A stretch of DNA of 64,000 nucleotides from Rhynchonema sp. JSB1_4. Lineage: Eukaryota > Nematoda > Chromadorea > Monhysterida > Xyalidae. The translations under genes were made by a program, and so were the position numbers. The stretch's first letter is position 1. Each line of letters starts with the position of its first letter. The stretch is taken from the NCBI GenBank assembly GCA_030248065.1, contig JASAMV010008908.1:1-64000 (forward strand), written 5' to 3'. This document shows, piece by piece, positions 14,001 to 24,418 of the stretch. The notes beneath the pieces were generated by a model. It ran no database searches, was not told where the DNA came from, and saw only the letters and a program-made list of their open reading frames with translations.

Positions 14001-17000
14001 GAACGAAGATTAGCTGCCAGACAGTTACAGCAAACGTTTCCATTGCTCGACATCAGAACCATGCCTGTGAATCGTGAAATATTCATAGCTTCTAAAAAAA
14101 GTCATACGGCCATTCCTCACTGCTCGCTGGTTGATTCGATCACAAAAAGGCCAATTGTTTAGTCGTCAGCGCAAATTGCCGACGCTGGCCATTGTGCGTT
14201 GACCACCTGAGTATAAGCCCCCTTGCTGCCGGAGAAGTTCGGGTGCTTAATTGGGACAAGCGTCTGTTTTCAGATTTTGAAACAAATAATTTATCTCACA
14301 TAATCCCTGGGGGGCTTATTTGGAAAACTCCTAAATAAGCCACCAGAGGAGTCTCAATCGTCCTATTTTGCGTTGCAGCTTGACAGCGCACGTGCAGCCG
14401 CGGCGCGCACCTCGCCATTGATGGACGCGCTGTCTGATTGTGTACGTCTGTTGGACGACACCAATTTGGCCGATGTCAGCACGCAACTGTGCCGATTGCT
14501 CAAGACCAGTGTTGGCCTGCCGACGCGCACGGCCGTGTGCGCACTGTTGACTGCCGTGTGTGCGACCAGTGCGCGCACGCTCAACGAACAGCCGCAGATT
14601 GCTGGTCGGTGGGGCTGGCGAGTGGTTTTCTTTTTCGTGATTTTTTTGTTGCACACTCAGTATACTAAAATTTCTGTTTCATGTTTGTTGCCAAAAATTG
14701 TAGCCCCTTAAAAATATTTTGCGGCCGGCGTAAAACTGGCGCAGAAGAACTGAATAAAACCGATATGAATTTCGAGCCCGACATTCAGACCGAAAAAGCG
14801 AAAATAGTCCAGTTTGCTGAAATTCCAATTTTCTGTGCCCTGATTTATGTATTTATGGGTGAACTGTGGCAACATTGTGGGGCGGTAGCCCAGCACTATG
14901 CCATTCCGCCTCGGCGTCCTGCGATGTTGGTAGGAACTCACACACCCTCGGCTTGCTTGGCATACATACTGTAAGTATACAGCAGGCATGTGTGAATAGC
15001 CATACGAGCTGCAGAAAGTGTGAAAGATACGGACCCTCTAAATTACACCACCATTGCAGACCAATTAATCGGCGCACTGACCAACGGTTTGTCAGATCGT
15101 AATGCGACCATTCGCAAGCAATACGCCGGTAGTATTGGACGATTGGCCAAGTTTGCACACGGAAGTTATCTGGTGAAGGTCTTCACCAAACTCATCAAGC
15201 AGTATATTGATCAGAATGAAGGTTCGTGTGTATAAGTTATGGAAAATTGCATATGGGTGCGAATTGCGTCCACATTTTGACACCGTCGTCAATTGGCACC
15301 TACATCCACGGTTCTGAATTGCACCGGTGTTCATTCAGATTCATCCGAAACATCATTATTATACGCACTGCACGGCGTCGCGCAGAACAACCCCGAAACA
15401 CTGACTGATTTGGGCTCGACCGTTGCACCCGCCGTGTTGATGGGCTGTTGTCGATATAAAGGTGCGTGTGTAGATCTGAACTTGTTGTTTGTCGAATGAC
15501 GATGACGACAATGAATAATTACTAGCACCTTGTCTTTTTTTCGCTCTAGATCCACCCGAACCGTTGGATGATGCCGCGATTCGAAGGAAAGAAATGTGGG
15601 ATTCGATTTGGAACGAATTGGTACCGACGACTGAAAGCGGTAAGACCTGAGTTTTTGAAACATCTGCGTGGATACACACAGCCGCCTTGCCACATCAGGC
15701 GTGCGTCTCTACCGCACCGAGCTGACGTCCGTGTGCGCCTCAGTGTTGGCTGATTGTCGTTCGTGGCGTGTACGATGCGATGCTGCCAAGACATTGGCTG
15801 TCATGCTCACACATGTTGCTGTGCAGATGGAACCGCAGCAAATTGGTTGGTTTGCATCCACAAGTGGAGCATGTCTGGCTTGGTGGTGGTATAAGTTCGA
15901 TTGAGAAGAGCCAAAGTGTTGCACTGTTGATTTTCAGCCCACATGGCCGATATTCTGTTTGCGGCACTATCGGGCACAATATGGCACGGCAAACATCAAG
16001 TGCTGCGGGCACTGCTTGTTTTGTGGACCAATATTCCGTAAGTATTATAAAATTATCCTTTTTTAGAAATATTTCTGGAACATTTCTTGCATTGAATTTT
16101 AGCTCCAAAGTTTCGGCTTCTGACTTCGATGCGACTGTGATTGATAAGGTGATGGTTCATGATGTTTTTCATTATGATTTTTTCAACTTTTGCTCAAAAC
16201 CACGAGCTACTAATTTCGTCCTGATGCAATCAATCCCATGTGCTTTCCCTTTTCAGTGGTGCCAAGCGTACCTTCGTGAATGCAAGAAACGCGATGTGCT
16301 CTATCGCACCGAAGCGCTGGATTCAACCGCGCAGTTCGTGTGTGCCTTGTCACAACGTGCGTTGGCCATACAATTGTGCGATATGGTTGTGCCGTTGTTG
16401 AGGAAGGTTGGTGACCATTAAATTGTGAGACGAATACTTCTGTTATGAGCAGTTTGGTTATGCAAAGCTGGCTCATTCTGGTTGGTTGTGCGCTCCTGTG
16501 TGTGTGGAAAGTCATTGGCAAGTGATTGCAGTGCAAAAAGTTTGGCCTAGTTTTTTCTTGAACTTGCGCGGCCACACTTTGACTATGTATATCGTGCTGC
16601 ATTGCCTATCTTTGGAGACTTGAGGGACTCACTCACTACAGTTCATTGAATATGGAAGTGACCCATCTTCAACCCTTGACAACAGGACAAGTCGTTGTTC
16701 AACAGCAGCAGCAGTGGTGATTCCGACGGGGGCGAGTCGGATCGAAAACGTGCCAACAACGTTGAACGATTCGAAGACGTTGCGATACGATCGCTGGCAA
16801 AGATGGGCGCCGCAGTGGATGCGAAAGGTGAGCTTGATGTTTCATGCATGGGAACAGTGAGACCAGCTCAAATATCGTGCTGATACGGTGAATGGTTTGG
16901 TCACTGCCACCGGAGTCGCGAGTGGTGCCGTGTCTACTGATGACCAATCGGACACCGCGGGAAGAGACAATGATCAACCGAGCAGCTGGTCACTGCTTAG

Positions 17001-18239
17001 TTAGGTTTGCAGTCCGTTCAAACCCGAGATTGGCTCCGCAACTGCTGCACCATCTACAAACCGAAACCGCCGTACACTAAACTGGCCATCGAGAGATCGA
17101 CGAACCCAGTTGCAGTGCAGAGCTGCCATTCGACCTCGACGCCGGTGAACCTCTCGTCCTGGGAGCACTTACGCAACGACACATACAGACCTGTTCATTG
17201 TTGTGTTTGCTCTGACGATGGCAGGGTGCACCGCCCGTTTGTGAAAATAAGACGAATCCGACAAAATCGCTGCAATATTTGTGCTGTTGGGATGAGAATG
17301 AGAGCAATATATGATAAATTGCACCGTCTTGTGCTCCGTGGACATTGGTCGCTCCACGCGAGCGCTGACCCAACTCCATTGAGCTTTTTGAATATGGTCC
17401 AGTCCAATGTCAAGATTCTAACGGGAAATAATCGTCACTCACTTACAGACACGTACACACGCAATGTGGTTGACGTGTTTGCCCACCTGATGCCCAATGC
17501 ATATTGGAAGATACAACTAGCGGTGGCCGAATCCACAGCAGTGTTGTGCAAACATTTGGACAGTGATGTTTCATGCGACGCACCTGTCGATGTGACGGCA
17601 CTATTGTGCTCACTAGTGGATGTGGCTGGTTGGTTTTTGTTCAGGCAAAGATTGGGCCTCGAGTTTCTCCTTTTGGACCCGAGGACATCGTCGCGCGTTT
17701 TGACTTGGTCGCCTCAAGCTTAGACCTAGGCCTACCCTTCAGCTTAGGCTTAGGCTGCCAACCTTTCCTAGCAGCTAGAAATGTTGTCATTTACAGAACG
17801 CGCGACCATGTGACAAGGAGAATAATTTCGACCAGCGTAAAACTTGTTCGACCAGCGTAAAACTCAATCAGCTTTTTGAGAACAACTATTACCTTATCGA
17901 AAGTGTCAGCTTCTATAGCTGTGCTGCAAATGTTATTTCAATTTGAGCGTGCAAGCGCCCTCATGGTTATGCGCTCTCGATTGAACGTGAAATATTTTCA
18001 AATGGTCAGTTATATTTTCAGCCAATTGCACGCAACGATCGTTGCGACTTGCCTGTCTGCAGTCAATCATCTCGTTGTTGTGCTTGTGCGAACGCAAAGC
18101 GTTTCTTTTAGTGGACGTGAAACATCACCAAATACAATTCACCGCGCTCACACAACAACTGGAGTCCCACAGTGATGATCTGAGAACGATTAGTGCGTAT
18201 CCGGCTGCTATGGCTTATTTGAAGGAATTGTGCACTTGA
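5015..18239 (+). CDS. ECM29: Proteasome adaptor and scaffold protein ECM29, many exons
   Basis: Large HEAT-repeat protein that tethers the 19S cap to the 20S proteasome and remodels it under stress. First exons: 5015-5152, 5384-5497, 5569-5687, 5759-5899, 6025-6103, 6596-6699, 6793-6834, 6912-6987, 7065-7175, 7280-7365, 7424-7499, 7561-7677, 8206-8328, 8436-8569; phases agree. Family matches include [11 protein letters not shown] at the N-terminus, [36 protein letters not shown] and [19 protein letters not shown]. Later exons include [20 protein letters not shown] (11618 on), [15 protein letters not shown] (13042 on), [16 protein letters not shown] (15109 on) and [15 protein letters not shown] (15761 on). 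The final exon ends AYLKELCT. Exons between 16.4 and 18.0 kb are less certain. ATG 5015 is preferred because it starts the conserved helix; an in-frame ATG at 4973 also exists. Introns hold MITEs at 6146 and 11880. Confidence 0.93.
5266..5325 (+). repeat. Short interspersed repeat R3 (copy in ECM29 intron 1)
   Basis: Carries the core GGTGCACC..GG(T)..ATCGTCAGTGCAAATGCACNAGATGG. Related copies lie in Cav2 introns at 50861-50930, 54241-54312 and 50727-50770 on the plus strand and at 55262-55320 and 58281-58330 on the minus strand. It is a dispersed element of about 60-70 bp; its class is unknown. Confidence 0.65.
6146..6560 (+). mobile_element. hAT-like MITE, family C, in ECM29 intron 5
   Basis: A 415-bp non-coding element with ends CAGTGTAGTGGC on both strands and an exact 8-bp duplication TACCCATC at 6138-6145 and 6561-6568. 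It carries several subterminal copies of GGTTGCAAGGTACC (near 6164, 6204, 6236, 6431, 6453 and a variant at 6495) in direct orientation, plus G and C runs facing each other. The repeated subterminal motif could be a transposase binding site; this is inference. Confidence 0.88.
11880..12277 (+). mobile_element. hAT-like MITE, family A, in an ECM29 intron
   Basis: A 398-bp element starting CAGTGGTGTAGC and ending CGACACCACTG, flanked by an exact 8-bp duplication GTAGGGTG (11872-11879 and 12278-12285). The interior contains repeated (A/G)TATGGGAAATTT units and is the reverse complement of the copy in RPL11 intron 4. It inserted just downstream of an ECM29 splice donor without disturbing the reading frame. 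Confidence 0.92.
14214..14345. repeat. Possible small inverted-repeat element in ECM29 intron
   Basis: TATAAGCCCCC near the left end faces GGGGGGCTTATTT near 14310, with AAATAAGCCACCAG further right. This resembles a decayed foldback element. No target-site duplication is clear. Confidence 0.3.
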
Positions 18240-18294
18240 TCATTATTTATTTCGTTGTTGCCTGACTCAAATATCAGTGCCAATCGTTTGTTAT

Positions 18295-18347
18295 AATAAA
18301 TGTTGATTTGGGTATTTATTTATTGCAGGTTGTTCGTCGAGAATAAA
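18295..18347 (+). terminator. ECM29 polyadenylation signals
   Basis: AATAAA occurs at 18295-18300 and again at 18342-18347, 55 and 102 bp after the ECM29 stop codon and 150-200 bp before the TDP2 start. Either could be used. Confidence 0.6.
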
Positions 18348-18496
18348 GGTTTTCAAACCACACTTGCATGATTGATTCCCATTCGCATTCATGGTTAATT
18401 CCAAATCAGGCCTTCTGTCTTGATGATCTCTCGGGGTTTCAACTTTTTTCCACTGATAATTTTAATTCTTAAATTTCAAGCGAAATTCTATTTGCA

Positions 18497-21283
18497 ATGG
18501 ACTTGGACTACGATGCGTTGACACAACAGTTTGCGGCGATCACCGACACGGACGAGGCGTGTGCACATTACTACTTGCAGGACACTGATTGGGACTTGCA
18601 GGTACGTGGTATTCCTTTGTGGATGATTGCCACTGTTTGATGTCCACTTGAAATCGACCCAGAACCGTATCAAACTTGGTGATCGAAGCGGACGTGCTTT
18701 GACAACGTTGCCGCCACCATCTGAATCGAGACATTTCGAGATTTACTACTGCGAAAAATTTCGACTGATGCTGAATTTGTTTCCAGGCAGCTGAGACCCT
18801 TTCATACGTGGTCGATATTTTTTGGCAAAGTCAAGTTTGATATTTTACCTGTCCTTGTGATGGGTATCGTAACTTCAGCGTGGCATCAACGCGTACTACG
18901 CCGATGCGAATGGTGCGGCTTCATGTGGTATTGATGAATCGATCAAATTGAAAGTGATCACTTGGAACATTGATGGTCTCTCACAACGCAGTCTCAAATC
19001 GCGCACTAATGCTGCCATTGACGTGTTGAAAAGGTGTGTTTGGGGAAAGCTTGCTGTTGTAATTTGTGTCTGGATCGTAGTAGCACGTTTGAAGGCAAAG
19101 AACCAAGAGGCCAACTGCGACAGGGCACTGAAAATTTTTGTTTGTAGCGTATTTATGTGCGATAGAACATTAGTTACATGGGAGTTGAACACTAGGATTT
19201 CAACCGGCATGAGTATACGTGGACGTAGTGAACAACTTTTCGAAACTAGTGTTGCCAAACCATAGCTTTTTTTCAAAATTCACTGGGTGCAACTTGCACC
19301 TAATATGTCAAAATTTAGGTGCAACTTGCACCTAGATTTTTGTTTTATGAACAAAATGTGAAAATCTACGTGCAAATTGCATTTAAAAAAGTGTCTAAAA
19401 AGCCTATGTGCCAGTCTATCTCCAAATACGGTCCTCAAAAAAAGCTGGCTTTGCCTTCCGGTTTCCGAAGAAGGTCCAAGTCGTGGCCCGTGCCTTCAAA
19501 GTGGATACAGTCTTGTGTATCAAAAACATTTTGTGCAATCCGTGAGCTTTATTTTCCACACTGGTGATCTTTATTGCAGTGAATCAGCAGACATTGTCTT
19601 TCTACAAGAAGTCGTCAACGAATCATACGATCTCATATCATCCGCACTGTCGTCCACCTATCAAATCGTGTCTGGTCGTGCTGATAATGTTCCACTACCC
19701 TACTACACCATTGTGTTACTGCGACGTGCCAAGGAAATCAAACTGGACCAATTCGATGTTCAGCCATTCCCGACGTCGCAAATGGGTCGCACACTGCTCG
19801 TGCTTCAGGTTTGTGCGCACCATTTTTGACTGAACTGAGCATGGCTGCACCGTGTTGGTCGTATCAATAAGTTTTCCAGCATGTATTGTTTTTTTCAATT
19901 TTAGTAAGTTCCGGTTTCACCAACACAGGCCAAGCTCAAGCACGTGAATCTCCAACTATTCACCGCACATTTGGAGAGCATGAAAGAGAGACAGCACTCG
20001 ACCGAGCGTACCAGCCAGCTGCAACGATGCTTCACAAATGTGCGTAATGTGTTGGACAAAGGAGGGGCAACGATGGTCATATTGGCTGGTGATTTGAATC
20101 TCAGGGATTCGGAGGTTAGCAGAATTGTCGTGAAAGCTTTTTTGGCTGAATGACTATAGTTATCCTGAAAAAAGTGAAAAAAAACGAGCGGACCCGGGAC
20201 CGAAGGTTTTCCCACAAAATTCGACAAGCTTTTCGCAATAAGGAACAAATTTTTTTCAAAACGCGTATCATCACGGTAAAAGTTGCCGTAATCGCTTGTT
20301 TCGGGCATAGCAGTGCATAATAACCATTATAACACACGCGCGCGTGTCAGTGATTACACAAACAAAACATGTGTCCAAAATGCTTGTTTTCGGTTCCCCC
20401 ATGCTTATACATTGCGGTTCTTTGTCGTTTTTTTTGTAAATTTTTTGCGTTTTTTTTTCAAAAATATAAAGAACCGGTTTATCGGCAACAATACGAATGA
20501 CAGTAACTATATGTAAGGAACTGATCATTTTGCAGCTGGATTCAATTGGTGGCATTCCTGGTGACATACAAGACGCCTGGATTGCCACCGGTCAGAATGC
20601 GGCCACGCGCTACACGTGGGACACGACCAAGAATGATAATTTGCAGGTGTGTGTGTAGTTTATGGTGATAACGCACGTTATGTTTTTGTTTGTTTACCTA
20701 TTTCATTGTGACAGTGGCGGATCCAGCTTTTGGCCAAGAGAGGGGCCAAATCCAGAATGTCATTTTTATCCAGTGCTTGTTCCATTTTTGAAAAGTCATT
20801 TTATCTGGTGCTTGTTTAGAAGAGTGCCGCGCTTTCTACACTAAATGTTAAACAAAACGTGACGACGCGCGAAGCGCCCGAAATTTTGGCACTTTGTACG
20901 CGCGCGAGAGCCAGACGCGCGAAGCGCGCGATTTTTCGACTTTTGAAGTGTATCGGAGTGAAAATCCTGCGATTTAGGGGACCTTTTTCCTTCTTCCTTC
21001 CGAAACGGTGCCCCCCCTTCAGGGACCAAATGGACCAAAGGGGCGGCCATGGCCCCCTGTGGCCCCCTGGATCCGGTTGCAGTGTGACAACTTCCCGCTT
21101 GTGTCACACATACAGGCACCATTTTCATCCAAATGTCGCTTCGACCGTGTCTACTTCGCTGCCAGTGCACCGTTGTCAGTTGAATGTCAGTCCTTCGCGC
21201 TGTGCGGCCAACAACGCATTCGGACCACACTCTGTTTCCCGAGTGATCATTGGGGCATCGTTACTGAATTTGTGATCAACTGA
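18497..21283 (+). CDS. TDP2: Tyrosyl-DNA phosphodiesterase 2, six exons
   Basis: Removes trapped topoisomerase II tyrosyl adducts from DNA 5' ends. Exons: 18497-18601, 18879-19033, 19580-19808, 19929-20114, 20536-20646, 21116-21283, giving 317 residues with consistent phases. Residues about 1-35 form the short acidic UBA-like region. The endonuclease/exonuclease/phosphatase fold follows with all catalytic motifs: TWNIDGL (Asn65), FLQEV (Glu97), TAHLES (His177), LAGDLNLRD (Asp218) and FPSDHWG (His307). YTWDTT and FDRVYF match the substrate-binding strands of the family. It starts 257 bp after ECM29 ends. Intron 5 holds a transposon (20712-21079) and intron 2 holds a pair of palindromes. Complete and probably active. 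Confidence 0.95.
19283..19338. repeat. Duplicated palindrome in TDP2 intron 2
   Basis: GGTGCAACTTGCACCTA occurs at about 19287 and TAGGTGCAACTTGCACCTA at about 19316. Each is a near-perfect palindrome with 7- to 9-bp arms around one base. A degenerate third copy follows near 19370. Confidence 0.6.
20712..21079 (+). mobile_element. MITE family B (GGCGGATCCAG ends) in TDP2 intron 5
   Basis: Starts CAGTGGCGGATCCAG and ends CTGGATCCGGTTG. The flanks CATTGTGA and CAGTGTGA differ at one base, consistent with an old 8-bp target duplication. The interior is shared with the copies at 22275-22589 and 24966-25181 (GGGGCC.. blocks, GGATTTTCACTC and related). Confidence 0.75.
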
Positions 21284-21703
21284 GATTTTAATGTTTGATT
21301 CGTTGATTTAGGTTTGTTATTTTTCTATTATTTACTAGTTCTGGTCCTCATTGAGGTTCTACTGAAACGGGCATCGATTTTTATGATCATTCCTACCGAC
21401 TTTGAAAGGTGTCTTTTATTTTTGTACTTTGTGTGCTTCTGCTGTTATTGTGATTTCGATTTCACCCACAGTTGTGGTTTTGTTATCGGAAATGTTCTTC
21501 ATAAATATCTAGTTACCTATAATACGCTGTGAATTTGTGTATTGTTTGTTGCAAATCACAAATCGTTCTCTCACACGGAGCAAACGCGCGCACGAAACTG
21601 CTTATCTAATTTATTGTCCTATTTTGTTGTGCTTTCATTTCTGTCGAAATATTTCAACTTGATTTCAGAATATAATTCGGCTGTTCCACTCATGAGTGTC
21701 TGA
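21284..21703. other. TDP2-MSRA intergenic region
   Basis: 420 bp that must include the TDP2 3' UTR and the MSRA promoter. It is T-rich, and I see no canonical AATAAA and no exon. Confidence 0.4.
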
Positions 21704-24418
21704 ATGTTCACGCTCACTGGTCGTTCATTGGCCCCGTTCACTTCGGCTTTGCGATCCGTTGGATTTTTAGCTGTGCGTGTATTATTGTTTACATTTGTTT
21801 CTAGTGTTGCTTTCTTTTGCTGTCGGTATCTGCCTGACTATTCAACGTCTGAGTGCTTTGATTTTTGTTTGAATTTCAGATGCCCAAAGATATCCCTCTG
21901 CCGGCCGAGACCAGGAAGGCCGTTTTCGGACTGGGCTGTTTCTGGGCCCCCGATGGACAATACCCAGGTGTACATGGTGTTTATCGCACGGTGGTCGGGT
22001 ATGCCGGTGGGGATATGCCGAATCCAACTTATCAGAAAATGTTGGTTTTCACAACTAATGCCCAGGTTCAGTGTTTTATATTCAAGTAGGAACACGCAGT
22101 GTGATCACCCACCGCAACTATTTTGTTTTCATTTGCGCGATCAACAAAGCATTTTTCATGACCCGGCATCTGAGACTGGAGTTTATTTCTAGCGGTGTTC
22201 TGGTTCCAGCTCTGACGTTAATAAATCACCGGTCGCACGCAATGAATATTCTTTATGGTGACAAAGAGTCGCAACACTAGCGGATCCAGAGGGGCCTGCC
22301 CCCCTTTGGTCAATGTGGCCCGTGAAGGGCCACCATTTCGGAGAGAAGAAGAAAAAAGGACCACTAAATCGCAGGATTTTCACTCTAATGCACTTCAAAC
22401 GTCCCAAACCCGCGCGTCAGATACGCCCACATCATTGAAATTTGGCATGCTAATATTTTGTACGGTATTTACCCAATTATAAACAAGCGCTGATAAAAAC
22501 GATTTTGAAAAACCAAACCTGCACTAGATAAAACTGACTTTTGGGATTTGCCCCCCCCTTTGGCCGAAAGCTGGATCCGCTACTTGCTGAGTCGCAATCA
22601 TCATGTCGCCATAAAGGTGCAGAGAGCACATACAGTATTTTCAACCTGGTCGTGCACCAGTTGTACCATTTTGGTAGTGTGCCACTACGAGTTGTTTGGT
22701 TGCGCCACTTGGAGAATGTGGCTGACTGCTGAGATCATGGCCTAGTCTCCCACACTCGAAATGTTGATGTTTCAGTGGTGATCACACCGAGGTGATCCAA
22801 GTGGAATACGACCCGTCAGTGATCGACTATGTAACATTGTTGGAGAAGTTCTTTGTTTTCCACGACGCGCGACTGCGAATACCGAAACGGCAGTACATGT
22901 ACGTTGGTGTGATTTTGGTACTGGAGTGGGGGAGGCGTTAGTTAGTGCCGTGACATCATGGAACTGAATATTGTATGTAGTCTGCCGAATTTTGGCCATT
23001 GTCAGTCTTGAGACAAGATCGGACCTGCATTGCTGTCGATTTTCTTTTGCATTGTATTGTACATAGAACATTGGGTGGAATTCACAAAACAAAGTCAAGC
23101 TCAACGTCACAGTTCAAAGCCAGATGTTTCGGCGTCACGCTGGCTCGTGCAGCAGACGCAATTTTCTAAACGAAGGGTCAACTTTGACGCATTATTGTGC
23201 AAGACGATGCTTATCTAGCCAAAATATTGTCATAGGGATGTAACAGAAGCGTTTTGTGAGAGTATTTCTGAGTTTCATGAATTTTTGAAAAGAGGCAAAG
23301 AAATGAACAGACGATCACCAACGGGGGTGCAAAAAATTTTGGCTGTGGTCAATGATCGCCACATTATTTCAACACCATTAGTCAGAAATTATTATAACTC
23401 TGAAATAATCTTTTGAAACGCTTGTGCAACGTCCTTAAAATAACAGTATCCCGAAAAACGCATCCAATCATGCACAATAGTGCGTCAAAGTTGACCTTTC
23501 GTTTAGAAAATCGCGTCTGCTGCACGAGCCAGCGTGAGGCCGAAACATCTGACGTAGAACTTTGACGTTGAGCTTGACGGTGAGCTTGACTTTGTTTGGT
23601 GAATTCCAGCCATTTTCCCACAAGCAGTCTTCATGATGGTTGAAGTTAGGGCATTGGTGAATCTCGACATATTCTCTGTTCAAAAACATCTCCTATCCAA
23701 TGCAAATCCGATCCAGTACAATCTCTTGTTTGCTATCGTCCTTCAGTTCGCTCATCCTCTACAACGACGAAAATGAAAAGAAAATGGCCGAGGAAGCGAA
23801 GTCCGCACAGAAGCAACCGGCAGCCACCGAAATACGCCAACTTGACAAATTCTATGCAGCTGAAGGGTACGTCGACGTCGAGAATAGCGAAACATTCGAT
23901 CGGATCTGGTATCAAACTTGTTGATGCGGTGATAGGTCCCGTGTCAGTGTAGTTTCCATGTGTTTCGGTGCGACTGATGAAACAGTTTCTGTGTTTCGAT
24001 CACAACAAATGTTGGTTATTAGCTTACTGTTTTGTGAACAACTTACTTTTGTGCGCTGGGCAGGTCAAAATTTCCGTAATCGTGTGGTAAATCGCGAAGC
24101 GATACAAAAAGTGATGTGACGATTGCCGTAGGCACCCAGATGTTTTGTGACAATGGTATAATCCACCTGATTCCATCCAGGTACCATCAAAAGTACCACC
24201 TGCAACACGCTACCGATGTTTTGGACGCCTTCGGTCTGTCTGGATCAGATATGATCGGATCGTGTATTGCGGCCAAATTGAGTGCGTTTGTGATGGGATA
24301 CGGTACGGAGAGGGAGTTGGAGTGGCTGCAACAATCCTATGTCATGGATGAACGACAGACAAAGTTGTTGAAACATTTGCTGGAGATGGGCGGACGGGGT
24401 GCTAGTTGTGGCCTTTGA
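21704..24418 (+). CDS. MSRA: Peptide methionine (S)-S-oxide reductase, five exons
   Basis: Reduces methionine-S-sulfoxide in proteins with thioredoxin. Exons: 21704-21772, 21880-22040, 22776-22898, 23747-23866, 24181-24418; phases agree and give 236 residues. The first exon encodes a basic, hydroxylated 23-residue leader typical of mitochondrial import. The second exon itself begins with ATG, so a cytosolic form could start there. Catalytic Cys43 lies in FGLGCFWAPDGQYPG; YRTVVGYAGG, GDHTEVIQVEYDP and KFYAAEGYHQKYHL are family motifs. The C-terminal extension seen in arthropod MsrA is present and ends GASCGL, a candidate recycling cysteine. Between NPTYQK and GDHTEV about five residues (CSGxT in relatives) are missing unless a microexon was overlooked. 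Introns 2 and 3 are enlarged by repeats. Confidence 0.92.
22275..22589 (+). mobile_element. MITE family B in MSRA intron 2
   Basis: A 315-bp element beginning CACTAGCGGATCCAG and ending CTGGATCCGCTACTTGCTG, flanked by an exact 8-bp duplication AGTCGCAA (22267-22274 and 22590-22597). Its interior matches the family B copies at 20712 and 24966. Confidence 0.88.
23070..23625. mobile_element. Foldback element in MSRA intron 3
   Basis: Two arms of roughly 140-160 bp (about 23070-23212 and 23460-23625) are inverted copies of each other. Both contain GCTGGCTCGTGCAGCAGACGC, TTTCTAAACGAA and GTCAACTTTGACGCA. The spacer is about 250 bp. In the right arm GTCAAGCTCA is repeated in tandem. No coding capacity. 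Fits a non-autonomous foldback transposon; its class is unknown. Confidence 0.85.

Noticed and set aside
17724..17765. TTAGGC repeats resembling nematode telomere sequence
   Set aside because: Only two adjacent TTAGGC units with loose neighbours inside the ECM29 locus; far too few for a telomere or an interstitial array.
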